A DNA stretch of 64,000 bases, taken from positions 496,001 to 560,000 of the forward strand of contig JASGIS010000001.1 in assembly GCA_047601745.1 (NCBI GenBank), in the 5' to 3' direction. The notes under the pieces are model-generated. The model made no database searches. It was not told the origin of the DNA and worked only from the letters and a program-made list of their open reading frames with translations. The DNA comes from JAKPAM01 sp047601745. GTDB taxonomy: Bacteria; Pseudomonadota; Gammaproteobacteria; Burkholderiales; Burkholderiaceae_E. The position numbers and the translations under genes were made by a program. Shown here piece by piece: positions 8,619 through 19,643 of the stretch. How positions within the stretch are numbered: the first letter of the stretch is position 1; the number at the start of each line of letters is the position of its first letter.

Positions 8619-9844
8619 AGCCGGCCTCCGCGCATCAGCACGCGATTTTCGAAGTCCACGCGCAGCAGGATCGCGATCGCCACCAGGTTGACGACGATGC
8701 CGCTGCCGCCGTAGCTCATCAGCGGCAGCGTCAGCCCCTTGGTCGGCAGCAGGCCGACGTTGACGCCCATGTTGATGAAGGCCTGGATGCCGATCCACAG
8801 CGCGATGCCCTTGGCCGTCAGGCCGGCGAACGTGCGATCGAGCGCGATCGCCTGGCGGCCGATCTCGAACGCGCGCTTGGTCAGCCAGAAGAACAGGCCG
8901 ATGACGACGATGACGCCGACGTAGCCGAGCTCCTCGCCGACGACGGCCAGCAGGAAATCGGTGTGCGCCTCGGGCAGGTAGTGCAGCTTCTCGACCGAGC
9001 CGCCGAGCCCGACGCCGAAGAATTCGCCGCGGCCGAACGCGATCAGCGAGTGCGACAACTGGTAGCCCTTGCCTTGCGCGTTGATCGGGTCGAACGGTTC
9101 GAGGTAGGCGAAGAAGCGTTCGCGCCGCCACGGCGACAGCGTGATGATCGCCGCGAACACGAGGCCGACGATGCCCACCAGGCCGGTGAACAGCTTGCCG
9201 TTGACGCCGCCGAGGAACAGCAGCCCCATCGCGATCGCGGCGATGACGACGGTGGCGCCGAAATCGGGTTCGAGCAGCAGCAGCACGCCGACCACCGAGA
9301 CCACGCTGCCCATCGGCATGAAGCCCTTCTTGAAGCTCTGCATGAAGTCCTGCTTGCGCACCGTGTAGCTGGCCGCGTACAGCACGACGAACAGCTTCAT
9401 CAGTTCGGACGGCTGCAGGTTGAACGCGTACAGCGACAGCCAGCGCCGCGCGCCGTAGACGACCTTGCCGACCCCTGGTATCAGCACGACCGTCAGCAGC
9501 ACCAGGCCGACCAGGAACAGCCCGGGCGCGAGCTGCTGCCAGCGGCGCATCGGCACCGCGAACACGCCCAGCGCCACCAGCGCGCCCAGGCCGATCGCGA
9601 ACCCGTGGCGCACGAGGAAATAGGTCGGCGTGTAGCGCGAGAAGCGCGGCGACTCGGGCAGCGCCACGGTCGCCGAATACACCATCACGAGTCCGAGCAG
9701 CAGCAGGATCGTGACGACCCACAGGATCTTGGCGTCGACGGTCTCGAGCGTCGCCGCCCGGGCGCGGCGGGCGAGCACGCCGCCGGCCGGACCGGCGCGC
9801 TCGTCGCGCCGCCGCAGGAACGCGGGCATTCGAATGGTCAGCAT
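8615..9844 (-). CDS. ftsW: divisome peptidoglycan glycosyltransferase FtsW
   Basis: FtsW is the SEDS-family polymerase of lipid II that works with FtsI. The 409-residue protein has about ten membrane helices, GARRWL, FNLQPSELMK, the catalytic-aspartate loop LLLEPDFGAT, VGEELGYVGV and the late signature LPLMSYGGSG. The N-terminal 30 residues are Arg-rich and cytoplasmic. The start at 9844 lies 7 bp inside the 3' end of murD. Confidence 0.95.
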   Translation of the reverse strand: MLTIRMPAFLRRRDERAGPAGGVLARRARAATLETVDAKILWVVTILLLLGLVMVYSATVALPESPRFSRYTPTYFLVRHGFAIGLGALVALGVFAVPMRRWQQLAPGLFLVGLVLLTVVLIPGVGKVVYGARRWLSLYAFNLQPSELMKLFVVLYAASYTVRKQDFMQSFKKGFMPMGSVVSVVGVLLLLEPDFGATVVIAAIAMGLLFLGGVNGKLFTGLVGIVGLVFAAIITLSPWRRERFFAYLEPFDPINAQGKGYQLSHSLIAFGRGEFFGVGLGGSVEKLHYLPEAHTDFLLAVVGEELGYVGVIVVIGLFFWLTKRAFEIGRQAIALDRTFAGLTAKGIALWIGIQAFINMGVNVGLLPTKGLTLPLMSYGGSGIVVNLVAIAILLRVDFENRVLMRGGRL

Positions 9845-11343
9845 GGCACCCCCGCGTCGGCCGCCAGTTCGCGCACCGTGTCGACGAAGACCTCGGCGCG
9901 GTGCGCATAGTTGCGAAACATGTCGAAGCTCGCGCAGGCCGGCGACAGCAGCACGGCGTCCCCGTCCCGGGCGAGCGTGGCCGCCAGGCGCACCGCGCCC
10001 GGCAGATCGTCGGCCGCGTGCCGCTCGACGCCGCGGGCGGCCAGCGCCTCGCCGATGCGCGGCCCGTCGCGGCCGATCAGCACGACGGCGCGCGCGTGGC
10101 GCGCGGCGGCGTCGGCCAGCGGCGCGAAGTCCTGCCCCTTGCCGTCGCCGCCGGCGATCAGCACCGCGCGGCGGCCCAGGCCGGCGAGCGCGGCGACCGT
10201 GGCACCGACGTTCGTGCCCTTGCTGTCGTCGTAGTACTCGACCCCGTCGATCGTCGCGACGAGCTGGCAGCGATGCGGTTCGCCCGCGAAGTCGCGCAGG
10301 CCGTGCAGCAGCCGGCCGAGCTTGATGCCGATCGCGCGGCACAGCGCCAGCGCGGTCAGTACGTTGGCCTGGTTGTGGCGCCCGCGCAGGCGCAGCGCCT
10401 CGGCCGGCATCATCCGCTTGACCAGCACCGGCACCGGCTGCTTGTTGCGGCGGCTGACGACGTCCTCGGCCGGCACGGCCTCGGCGAGCCAGTCGACGCC
10501 GCGTTCGGTGATCACGCCCAGGTCGCCGGCGACGGCCGGCGCGTCCAGGCCGATCGAGACGATGCTGCCGGCGGGCCGCTGGCGCGCCGGCCGCGTCGCG
10601 TCGTCCTGGCGGTTGCACACGACCACGGTCCCCGGCGCGTAGATCCGCTGTTTGGCCGCGGCGTAGCTGCCCATCGACGCGTGCCAGTCCAGATGGTCCT
10701 GCGTGACGTTCAGGATCGCCGCGGCATCGGGCCGCAGGCTGTCGGTCAGCGCGAGCTGGAAGCTCGACAGCTCGAGCACCCACACCTCGGGCAGCGCGTC
10801 GGCGTCGATCGCCTCGCGCAGCGCGTCCAGCGCCGCCGGGCTGATGTTGCCGGCCGCGCGCACCGACAGGCCCGCCTGTTCGCACAGGTGCGCGGCCAGC
10901 GCCGTCGTCGTCGTCTTGCCGTTGGTGCCGGTCACCGCGATCAGCCGGGGCCGGTAGTCCTGTTCGCGCAGCGTCGCCAGCGCCTGCGCGAACAGCTCGA
11001 TCTCGCCGGCCACCGGCACGCCGCGCTCGCGCGCCGCCCGATACAGCGCGGCCGCCGGTCCGGTCTCGATCGACAGCCCGGGGCTCCACGCGAGCAGGTC
11101 GACGCCGTCGAGCAGCGCCGCGTCGAAGCCGCCTTGCACGAACTCGGCCTGCGGCACGTCGCGCCGCAGCGTCGCCAGCCCGGGCGGCGCCTCGCGGCTG
11201 TCGGCCACGCGCACGCGCGCCTGCCGCGACGCCAGCCAGCGCGCCATCGCCAGCCCCGATTCGCCGAGGCCGAGCACCAGCGCCTGCCGGCCCGCGGGGT
11301 CGAACAGTTGCAGTTGCGGCGTGGGGTGCAGGGTTTCGCTCAT
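9838..11343 (-). CDS. murD: UDP-N-acetylmuramoyl-L-alanine--D-glutamate ligase MurD
   Basis: MurD adds D-Glu to UDP-MurNAc-L-Ala. The 501-residue Mur ligase has N-terminal VLGLGESGLAMARWL, the P-loop VTGTNGKTTTTAL, ILNVTQDHLDWH, RGRHNQANVLTAL, and the MurD motif YYDDSKGTN followed by LIAGGDGKGQDF. It is slightly longer than the E. coli enzyme, mostly by insertions in the central domain. It follows mraY after 7 bp and overlaps ftsW. Confidence 0.95.
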   Translation of the reverse strand: MSETLHPTPQLQLFDPAGRQALVLGLGESGLAMARWLASRQARVRVADSREAPPGLATLRRDVPQAEFVQGGFDAALLDGVDLLAWSPGLSIETGPAAALYRAARERGVPVAGEIELFAQALATLREQDYRPRLIAVTGTNGKTTTTALAAHLCEQAGLSVRAAGNISPAALDALREAIDADALPEVWVLELSSFQLALTDSLRPDAAAILNVTQDHLDWHASMGSYAAAKQRIYAPGTVVVCNRQDDATRPARQRPAGSIVSIGLDAPAVAGDLGVITERGVDWLAEAVPAEDVVSRRNKQPVPVLVKRMMPAEALRLRGRHNQANVLTALALCRAIGIKLGRLLHGLRDFAGEPHRCQLVATIDGVEYYDDSKGTNVGATVAALAGLGRRAVLIAGGDGKGQDFAPLADAAARHARAVVLIGRDGPRIGEALAARGVERHAADDLPGAVRLAATLARDGDAVLLSPACASFDMFRNYAHRAEVFVDTVRELAADAGVPC

Positions 11344-11350
11344 CGCCGGC

Positions 11351-12519
<1,169 letters not shown>

Positions 12520-12520
<1 letters not shown>

Positions 12521-13965
12521 CAGTGCGGGCCTCCCGCCTGGCGGCCGTTGCCGTTGCCGTTGCCGTTGCCGTCGCTGCCACCATCGCCGCGCAGCGCCGC
12601 GACGACGCGTTCCATCTTCATGAAGCGCGACCCCTTGACCAGCACCAGGTCGCCGGCCCCGATCCGGTCGCGCAGCCGCGCGAGCAGCGCGTCGACGTCG
12701 GCGAAGTGATGGCCGCCCGGGCCGAACGCGGCGACGGACTCGGCGGTCGCGTCGCCCAGCGCCAGCAGTTCGCCGAGACCGCGCTCGCGCGCGTACGCGC
12801 CGACCTCGCGATGGAACGCCGGCCCCTGGTCGCCGACCTCGCCCATGTCGCCGAGCACGAGCGTGGCCCGCGCGCCGGCCGGCGCCAGCACGTCGATCGC
12901 CGCGCGCACCGAATCCGGGTTGGCGTTGTAGCTGTCGTCGATCAGCGTCGCGCCGTTAGCCAGCGTCGTGCGGACCAGCCGGCCCTTGACCGGCGCGAAC
13001 GCCTGCAGGCCGGCGACGATCGTCGCCGGCGCAATGCCGATCGCCGCGCAGCAGGCCGCGGCGGCCAGCGCATTGCGCACGTTGTGGCGGCCGGCGATGT
13101 CGAGCCGCACCGGCAGCGCCTGGCCGGCGACGTTCAGCACGAAGGCTTCCGGCACCGCGTCGGGCGCCGCCCAGACGGCGAGCGGCGGAGCGTCCGGGCC
13201 AGCCGGGGCGCCCGGGCCGGACAGGCCGAAGCTCATCACGCGCCGCGCGCCGGCCAACTCGCGCCAGATCGGCGCATGCGCGTCGTCGCCCGGATAGACG
13301 GCCACGCCGTCGGCCGGCAGCCCGGCGATCACCGCGCCGTTCTCGTGCGCGGTCGCCTCGACGCCGGCCATGAACTCCTGGTGCTCGCGCTGCGCGTTGT
13401 TGACCAGCGCGACCGTCGGCGCGGCGATCCGCGTCAGCCATGCGATCTCGCCGGGGTGGTTCATGCCCAGCTCGATGACGGCGGCGCGGTGCGCGTCGCG
13501 CAGGCCGAACAGCGTCATCGGCACGCCGATGTCGTTGTTCAGGTTGCCGGCCGTCGCCAGACGATGGGCGGCGCCGAACTGCCGCGCGAGGATCGACGCG
13601 ATCATCTCCTTGACCGTCGTCTTGCCGTTGCTGCCGGCGACCGCGATCGTCGGCAGCGTGAAGCGGCGGCGCCAGCCGGCGGCCAGCTCGCCGAGCGCGA
13701 TCCGCGAATCGTCGACCTCGATCACCGGTCCGCGCAGCGATGCGGCGACGCCGGCCGCGCGCTCGACGAGCACGGCCGCGGCGCCGCGGGCCTCGGCCTG
13801 GTCGGCGAAGCGATTGGCGTCGAAGCGCTCGCCGCGGATCGCGACGAACAGATCGCCGGGCTCGACCGCGCGCGTATCGGCGCAAACGCGGCGCACGACG
13901 ACGGCGCCGTCGCCGATCAGCCGCGCGCCGGACAGCCAGCCTAGCGCCTGGTTCAAGTCAAACAT
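12520..13965 (-). CDS. murF: UDP-MurNAc-tripeptide--D-alanyl-D-alanine ligase MurF
   Basis: MurF adds the D-Ala-D-Ala dipeptide made by Ddl. The 481-residue enzyme has VCADTRAVEPGDLFVAIRG at the N-terminus, the P-loop VAGSNGKTTVKEM, ELGMNHPGEI, GRHNVRNALAAAA and IDDSYNANPDS. Oddity: the last 20 or so residues are a low-complexity tail (alternating Gly-Asn) encoded by a hexanucleotide repeat at about 12546-12570, absent from typical MurF and probably neutral. It overlaps murE by 8 bp and mraY by 1 bp. Confidence 0.95.
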
Positions 13966-15580
13966 TCGCCTGCTCCCGCCAGCGGATCAACGCGATGCGG
14001 GCCTCGTCGACATCCGAGAACGGCAGACGCTTACCCTCGATCTCCTGATAATCCTCGTGCCCCTTGCCGGCGATCAGCACGACGTCGGCCGCCTCGGCAT
14101 CGGCGATGGCCCGCGCGATCGCGACGCCGCGATCGGCCTCGGTCATCGCCGGCTCGCGCGTCAGGCCGGCGCGGATGTCGGCCAGGATGCGCAGCGGCGG
14201 TTCGCCGCGCGGATTGTCGGACGTGACGACGACGCGGTCGGCGAGCCGCTCGGCGGCCGCACCCATCAGCGGCCGCTTGCTCGGATCGCGATCGCCGCCG
14301 GCGCCGAACACGCACCACAGCCGGCCGCCGCGCGCGCGCGCGATCTCGCGCAGCGTGCCCAGCACGTTGACCAGCGCGTCGGGCGTGTGCGCGTAGTCGA
14401 CGACGGCCAGCGGCGCGCGCCCGCCGGTCCCGGCAGCGGCATCGGCGAGCTGCACGACCTCGAGCCGGCCGCGTACCGGCTCGAGCGAGCCCAGCCGCGA
14501 CATCGCTTCGTCGAAGGGCATGCCCAGGCCGATCCACGCGCCGGCCACCGCCAGCATGTTCGACACGTTGTAGCGGCCCAGCACCCGCAGCGGCACGCTG
14601 GCGCGGCCGAAGTCGCCGCCGACGGAAACCGTCATGCCGTCGGGCCGCGCGTCGATCCGCTCGGCGAGCAGCCAGGCATCGACCGCCGGCACCGCGGCGC
14701 GGCGATCGCCGGCCTCGCGATCCGCATCGATCCGATAACCGATCCGCGTCGGCGCCGCGCCGCCGGCCCGCGCCTCGGCGTGCGCGCCGTCGATCGCCGC
14801 GATCATCAGCGCCGCCGCCGGATCGTCGCCGTTGACGACCGCGGCGCGCAGCCCGGGCTGCGCGAACAGCCGCGCCTTGGCGGCCGCGTAGCACGCCATC
14901 GAGCCGTGATAGTCGAGATGGTCGTGCGTCAGGTTCGTGAAGACGGCGGCGGCGACCGACGCGCCGGCCAGGCGCCCCTGGTCGAGCCCGATCGACGAGG
15001 CCTCCATCGCCACCGACTGCACGCCTTCGGCGACGAAGCGGGCCAGCATGCCCTGCAGGCTGATCGCGTCCGGCGTGGTCAGCCCGAACGGATCCAGATG
15101 GCCGACGCGGCCGCTGCCGAGCGTGCCGATGATCGCCGAACGGCGGCCCCGGGCCTCGAGCCCCTGCGCGATCCACTGCGTGCAGCTCGTCTTGCCGTTG
15201 GTGCCGGTGACCGCGATCAGTTCGAGCCGCTCGCTCGGATGGCCGTGATAAGCGGCGGCGATCGGGCCGGCCAGCGCGCGCAGTCCCGGCACGCCGCGCT
15301 GCGCGACCGCCGTGCCGTGCCGCCACGCATGGCCGGCGTCGTCCCACAGGATCGCCGCCGCGCCGCGCGCGATCGCGTCGTCGATGAACGCGCGGCCGTC
15401 GGTCCTGGCGCCGGGATAGGCGACGAAGCCGTCGCCGGCCGCCAGCGTCCGGCTGTCGCCGCTGAGCCGTGCGCCGACCGGGAGCTGGCGCGCCAGCCAT
15501 GCGGCGACCTGCTCGGCCAGCGGCGAAGCGGCCGGCCCGGCGGCGGGCGCGACGGCGGACGATGTCGTCGGCGGCGTCAC
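13958..15580 (-). CDS. murE: UDP-MurNAc-tripeptide synthetase MurE (meso-DAP-adding)
   Basis: MurE adds the third stem-peptide residue. The 540-residue protein has SRTLAAGDGFVAYPG, the P-loop VTGTNGKTSCTQW, EASSIGLDQGRL, LTHDHLDYHGSM, VDYAHTPDAL and the DNPR motif (SDNPRGEPP), which marks meso-diaminopimelate specificity. The start is the GTG at 15580, overlapping the ftsI stop as GTGA; about 20 extra Ala/Pro-rich residues precede the conserved fold. Confidence 0.94.
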   Translation of the reverse strand: MTPPTTSSAVAPAAGPAASPLAEQVAAWLARQLPVGARLSGDSRTLAAGDGFVAYPGARTDGRAFIDDAIARGAAAILWDDAGHAWRHGTAVAQRGVPGLRALAGPIAAAYHGHPSERLELIAVTGTNGKTSCTQWIAQGLEARGRRSAIIGTLGSGRVGHLDPFGLTTPDAISLQGMLARFVAEGVQSVAMEASSIGLDQGRLAGASVAAAVFTNLTHDHLDYHGSMACYAAAKARLFAQPGLRAAVVNGDDPAAALMIAAIDGAHAEARAGGAAPTRIGYRIDADREAGDRRAAVPAVDAWLLAERIDARPDGMTVSVGGDFGRASVPLRVLGRYNVSNMLAVAGAWIGLGMPFDEAMSRLGSLEPVRGRLEVVQLADAAAGTGGRAPLAVVDYAHTPDALVNVLGTLREIARARGGRLWCVFGAGGDRDPSKRPLMGAAAERLADRVVVTSDNPRGEPPLRILADIRAGLTREPAMTEADRGVAIARAIADAEAADVVLIAGKGHEDYQEIEGKRLPFSDVDEARIALIRWREQANV

Positions 15581-17316
15581 AGGCTCTCCTCGACGGCCTT
15601 GTCGGGAATGACGAGCTTGGCGAAAGGCGTGTCGGGCGCGACGCGCATCGCCCGCAGGCTGTCGCCGACGATGCGCGAGAATACCGGCGCGGCCACCTCG
15701 CCGCCGTAGTGCTTGCCGGCGCCCGGCTCGTCGACCATCACCGCGACGACCAGCCGCGGATTCGACGCGGGCGCGAAACCGACGAACGACGACACGTACT
15801 TCTTCACGTAGCGGCCGTTCTCCTGCTTGTATGCAGTACCGGTCTTGCCGGCCACGCTGTAGCCGACGACCTGCGCCTTCGGCGCCGTGCCCTTGGGTCC
15901 GGCGGCCATCTCGAGCATCCTGCGCATCGCCTGCGCGACCTCGGGACGGACGATCTGCACGCCGGCCACCGGGCCGTCGGTCTTCATCATCGACAGCGGC
16001 ACGATGTCGCCGTTGCGCGCGAACACCGTGTACGCGCGCGCCATCTGCACCAGCGACACCGAGATGCCGTGGCCGTAGGACATCGTCGCCTGTTCGATCG
16101 GCTTCCAGTTCTTGTACGGCCGCACGCGGCCGGCGACCGCGCCGGGAAAACCGATCTGCGGCGCCTGGCCGAAACCCAGCGACACGAACATGCTCCACAT
16201 GTCGTGCGGCTGCATGCCCAGCGCCAGCTTGGCCGTGCCGACGTTCGACGACTTCTCGATGATCTGCTCGACGGTCAGCGGGCCGTGCGGGTGCGCGTCG
16301 CCGATCGTCGCGCCGCCGATCGTCAGCTTGCCCGGCGCGGTCTGGATCACGGTCCGCGGCGTCGTCTTGTTCAGTTCGAGCGCCAGCGCGACGGTGAACG
16401 GCTTCATCGTCGAGCCCGGCTCGAACGTGTCGGTCATCACGCGATTGCGCAACTGCGCGCCGGACAGGCCCCGGCGGTCGTTCGGGTTGAAGTTGGGGAA
16501 GTTCGACAGCGCCAGCACTTCGCCGGTCTGCACGTCGATGACGACGGCCGCGGCGGCCTTGGCGCGCTGCTCGCGCATCGCGTCGGCCAGCGCGTTGTGC
16601 ACGAGGAACTGGATCTTGCTGTCGATCGACAGCGTGACGTCGCCGCCGTCGCGCGGCTCGCGGATCGCCTGCACGTCCTCGATCGGCCTGCCGAGCCGGT
16701 CGCGGATGACGCGGCGATGGCCGGGCTGGCCGGCGAGCTGCGACTGCTGCGACAGCTCGATGCCCTCCTGGCCGCGATCCTCGACGTTCGTGAAGCCGAT
16801 CACGTGCGCCAGCATGTCGCCTTCGGGGTAATGGCGCTTGTACTCGCGGCGCATGTCGAGGCCGGGGATCTTCAGCGCGTCGATCCGGCCGGCCACGTCG
16901 AGGTCGACCTGGCGCTTCAGGTATACGTAGTTGCGGTCCTCTTCCTCGAGCTTGCGGCGCAGCTCGCGCTCGGGCTGGTCGAGCAGCCGCGCCAGCGCGC
17001 TGACCTGCTGCGACGGCAGCGGCTCGTGCAACTGCCCCGGAAACACGGCGACGCTGCGCGCCGGCAGGCTCGCGGCCAGCACGACGCCGTTGCGGTCGAG
17101 AATGCGCCCGCGCGAGGCCGGCAGCTCGATGCCGATCTCATAGCGCTTGCCGCCTTCCTCGCGCAGGTAATCGTCGTTGAACACCTGCAGATAGGCGGCG
17201 CGGGCCGCCAGCGATACGAACGCCAGCGCGAGCACGAGCATCAGCGTCCGCGACCGTGCCGGGGACAGCTTGACCCGCAGCAGCGGATGAGTCGATTGCG
17301 AGGACTTGCGCGCCAT
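15577..17316 (-). CDS. ftsI: septal peptidoglycan transpeptidase FtsI (PBP3)
   Basis: FtsI cross-links septal murein in the periplasm. The 579-residue class B penicillin-binding protein has one N-terminal membrane anchor (about residues 25-44), the pedestal motif SRGRILDRNG, the active-site STMK at 302-305, SSN at 356-358 and KTGT at 491-494. Length and motif spacing are standard. It sits 53 bp after ftsL and overlaps murE by 4 bp. Confidence 0.96.
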   Translation of the reverse strand: MARKSSQSTHPLLRVKLSPARSRTLMLVLALAFVSLAARAAYLQVFNDDYLREEGGKRYEIGIELPASRGRILDRNGVVLAASLPARSVAVFPGQLHEPLPSQQVSALARLLDQPERELRRKLEEEDRNYVYLKRQVDLDVAGRIDALKIPGLDMRREYKRHYPEGDMLAHVIGFTNVEDRGQEGIELSQQSQLAGQPGHRRVIRDRLGRPIEDVQAIREPRDGGDVTLSIDSKIQFLVHNALADAMREQRAKAAAAVVIDVQTGEVLALSNFPNFNPNDRRGLSGAQLRNRVMTDTFEPGSTMKPFTVALALELNKTTPRTVIQTAPGKLTIGGATIGDAHPHGPLTVEQIIEKSSNVGTAKLALGMQPHDMWSMFVSLGFGQAPQIGFPGAVAGRVRPYKNWKPIEQATMSYGHGISVSLVQMARAYTVFARNGDIVPLSMMKTDGPVAGVQIVRPEVAQAMRRMLEMAAGPKGTAPKAQVVGYSVAGKTGTAYKQENGRYVKKYVSSFVGFAPASNPRLVVAVMVDEPGAGKHYGGEVAAPVFSRIVGDSLRAMRVAPDTPFAKLVIPDKAVEESL

Positions 17317-17369
17317 GACGGTAGCCGGTGATCGTTGGGCGGTGGACGGTAGGGTGGGAAGCGGCGGGG

Positions 17370-17684
17370 CTAGCGCAGCGGATTGACGAGCGGCGCGCGC
17401 GCCGACACGGTCGGGCGCGACGCAGTCATGTTCAGATGCAGCGTCCTTTCATTGGTGACGGCCTGCATCGCCAGGCTGCGGCGTGCCTTGCCGTCGATCA
17501 GCGAGTTCTTCGACAGCGCCGACTGCTCGATCTCGAGCTGGCTGTACACGAGCGCCGCTTGCCGGCCGGCGGCCTGCGCGCGCTCGAGTTCGACGAACGC
17601 CTGGCGCGCGCGGTTCTGCGACGTCACGAGGCCCAGCGAGCACGCGACGAGCACGGCCAGCAATACGACGGACAGCTTGTTCAT
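17370..17684 (-). CDS. ftsL: cell division protein FtsL
   Basis: FtsL is a small bitopic protein forming a coiled coil with FtsB and binding FtsQ. The 104-residue product has an N-terminal membrane helix (LSVVLLAVLVACSLGLVTSQN) followed by a helical heptad region (ARQAFVELERAQAAGRQAALVYSQL is split here by Gly) and an IEQ/ALSKN-type segment. Family sequence conservation is weak, so the call rests on size, topology and position between rsmH and ftsI; it overlaps rsmH by ATGA. Confidence 0.88.
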   Translation of the reverse strand: MNKLSVVLLAVLVACSLGLVTSQNRARQAFVELERAQAAGRQAALVYSQLEIEQSALSKNSLIDGKARRSLAMQAVTNERTLHLNMTASRPTVSARAPLVNPLR

Positions 17685-18649
17685 GCGGCCAACCTCTCGG
17701 CGACGCGCATCACGGCCGAGCGCGCGCGCGGATTGTCACGAACCTCGTCGGTGCCGGGCAGCACGCGGGCGAGCGGCTTCAGGCGGGGCGGGCGCGCGTG
17801 GATCGGCGTGCCCATGATCGGATCGCGCGGCGCGCCGCGACCGGATTCGCGATGGATGAATTGCTTGACCATACGGTCCTCGATCGAATGAAAGCTGATC
17901 ACCACGAGGCGACCTCCCGGACGCAGCCGCGCCACGCCCTGCTCTAGTACGACTTGGAGTTCCGCAAGCTCTTGATTGACGAGAATCCGTATAGCCTGAA
18001 AGGTGCGGGTGGCCGGGTTCTTGCCCACCTCCGGCCGCTTCTGGCGGCGGACGTAGACGTCCGCCACGAGACGGGCAAGCTCTCCGGTGGTTTGGAAAGC
18101 GTCCTGGCCGACGGCTTGGCGGCGAGCATCAATCGCCTCTGCAATCTGAAGAGCAAACCGTTCTTCCCCATAGTCCTTCAGCGCCTCTCTGATTTCCTGC
18201 ACGGTCGCCCGCAACAACCACCGCCGGGCCGGCTCGCCGCGCGTCGTATCCATGCGCATGTCGAGCGGGCCGTCCTCGCGAAAACTGAAGCCCCGCGACG
18301 GGTCGTCCAACTGCGGCGACGACACGCCCAGGTCGAGCAGCAGACCATCGATGCCGGCCAGTCCGTGCGCGTCCAGCACCTGGCCGAACTCGGAGAACCA
18401 CGCATGCTCGACGATGACCCGCCCCGCCCCGGCCGACCGCTCCGCCCACTGCCGTCCAGCCTTTACCGCCTCGGGATCCCGGTCGATCGCGACCAGGCAT
18501 CCCGTCTCGCCCAGACCCGCCCGGATCGCCGCGCTGTGCCCGCCGCGCCCGAACGTCCCATCCACGTACACCCCGTCCGGCCGCACCGCCAATGCGGATA
18601 CCGCCTGTTCCAACAGCACCGTCCGGTGCCCCTCGCCGCCCCCTGCCAC
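17681..18649 (-). CDS. rsmH: 16S rRNA (cytosine1402-N4)-methyltransferase RsmH (MraW)
   Basis: RsmH methylates N4 of C1402 in the 16S rRNA P-site. The 322-residue protein has EHRTVLLEQA-like N-terminus (GEGHRTVLLEQAV), the SAM motif YVDGTFGRGGHS, AIDRDPEAV, LDLGVSSPQLDDPSRGFSF, and the C-terminal VVISFHSIEDRMVKQF. It is the second gene of the dcw operon, 21 bp after mraZ. Confidence 0.96.
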   Translation of the reverse strand: MAGGGEGHRTVLLEQAVSALAVRPDGVYVDGTFGRGGHSAAIRAGLGETGCLVAIDRDPEAVKAGRQWAERSAGAGRVIVEHAWFSEFGQVLDAHGLAGIDGLLLDLGVSSPQLDDPSRGFSFREDGPLDMRMDTTRGEPARRWLLRATVQEIREALKDYGEERFALQIAEAIDARRQAVGQDAFQTTGELARLVADVYVRRQKRPEVGKNPATRTFQAIRILVNQELAELQVVLEQGVARLRPGGRLVVISFHSIEDRMVKQFIHRESGRGAPRDPIMGTPIHARPPRLKPLARVLPGTDEVRDNPRARSAVMRVAERLAA

Positions 18650-18670
18650 GATCCGACGCTCCGCCCGCGT

Positions 18671-19108
18671 TCAAAGCGAAATGCCGGACAGGTCGGCGGC
18701 CGCGAGCTTCTCGCGATCCCTGGCCCGCTGCACCCGGTACTCGTCGGTCGGCCACAGCTCCAGGCTGTTGCCGACGCCGACCAGCGTGATCTCCTTTTCC
18801 AGCCGCCCCTCCTCGCGCAGTTCCGACGGGATCAGGATCCGGCCGCTGCCGTCCAATTCGTCTTCGTGCGCGTTGCCGATCACCACCCGGCGCAGCTCGC
18901 GCCCCTGCTCGTCGGACAAGGCCTCGAGCTTGGTGACGATCTCCAGCCAGGTCCGGTACGGATAGATCACGAGGAAGCCCCGCGGATGCACGGTGGTCAC
19001 GACGACGCTGCGGCCGGTGTCCGGATCGACGAGCGCGGGCCGGTGCTTGGCCGGCATTGCCATGCGGCCCTTCACATCCAGCGATAGCTCGGAGCGACCT
19101 TTGAGCAT
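18671..19108 (-). CDS. mraZ: transcriptional regulator MraZ
   Basis: MraZ is a ring-forming DNA-binding protein with two AbrB-like SpoVT folds that represses its own operon. The 145-residue product starts MLKGRSELSLDVKGRMAMP, with the second repeat motif LDGSGRILIPSELRE around residues 75-90. The ATG at 19108 matches the family N-terminus although no strong ribosome site precedes it; a longer frame to 19201 would run through the operator. It heads the dcw operon. Confidence 0.93.
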   Translation of the reverse strand: MLKGRSELSLDVKGRMAMPAKHRPALVDPDTGRSVVVTTVHPRGFLVIYPYRTWLEIVTKLEALSDEQGRELRRVVIGNAHEDELDGSGRILIPSELREEGRLEKEITLVGVGNSLELWPTDEYRVQRARDREKLAAADLSGISL

Positions 19109-19187
19109 GACCCAGACGCGCTGCGGGAAAGAATCAGGGGGGAAGCAAAAAGGAGGGCTTCCGAGGCCGCCAGCCCGGGACTTTTTG

Positions 19188-19249
19188 CCACTTCGTGCCA
19201 CTTTCTATCTACTTGACCCCACTTTACGGAAATCACCTCGGAGGGTCAA
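19188..19249 (-). promoter_or_regulatory. mraZ/dcw promoter with four phased MraZ-type repeats
   Basis: On the minus strand TTGACC (19244-19249), a 17-bp spacer and TAAAGT (19221-19226) form a good sigma70-type promoter, giving a leader of about 105 nt before mraZ. On the plus strand CCACTT occurs at 19188, 19198 and 19219, with CTACTT at 19209, so four copies sit about 10 bp apart, one per helical turn. Evenly spaced hexamers ahead of mraZ are the known MraZ operator design. Here they cover the -10 and start site, as expected for autorepression. Confidence 0.75.
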
Positions 19250-19420
19250 GTTGGCCCCTGCCGTTTTCCCCTGACGGGACAAGCACTTAGCGAACAAACT
19301 TCGTCTACGCAAAATTGATCGGATCGTAAAATGGAGAAAAATTAAGACCCTACGCAAGCTTATTTACGTGAAACATGCAATCCATCCGCCAAACCGATGA
19401 CAGAAGATGTAAATTTGTCC

Positions 19421-19444
19421 GCAAAAATCACCCCAAAAGGGGCG
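19421..19444 (-). terminator. possible terminator in the rnpB-mraZ gap
   Basis: The 394-bp gap 19250-19643 holds no gene and is unusually A+T-rich for this window. On the minus strand CCCC-TTTT-GGGG (19431-19442), extendable by two pairs, is followed by ATTTTT. This could stop transcripts entering from rnpB before the dcw promoter. The stem is short, so this is a weak call. Confidence 0.35.
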
Positions 19445-19643
19445 CTGAGGGTGGGTTTTCGACGCTCGGATGGCCGTCAAATTGAACCTTTTGGGATCAA
19501 TTTGAGGTGAATGCCTATCGACCGGGCCGAGCCCTCGCCGCGCTGCGCGACGGCCAGCGGAAAACAAGCCGACGAACGGTCGTTGCCGTGGAATGAAAGG
19601 CGAGGCCGAGGCGACGAAAGCGCCGATGGCGGCGCCCGAAGGC

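Noticed and set aside
12546..12570. MurF Gly-Asn repeat tail as a functional domain.
   Set aside because: It is a simple hexanucleotide expansion after the end of the conserved fold.
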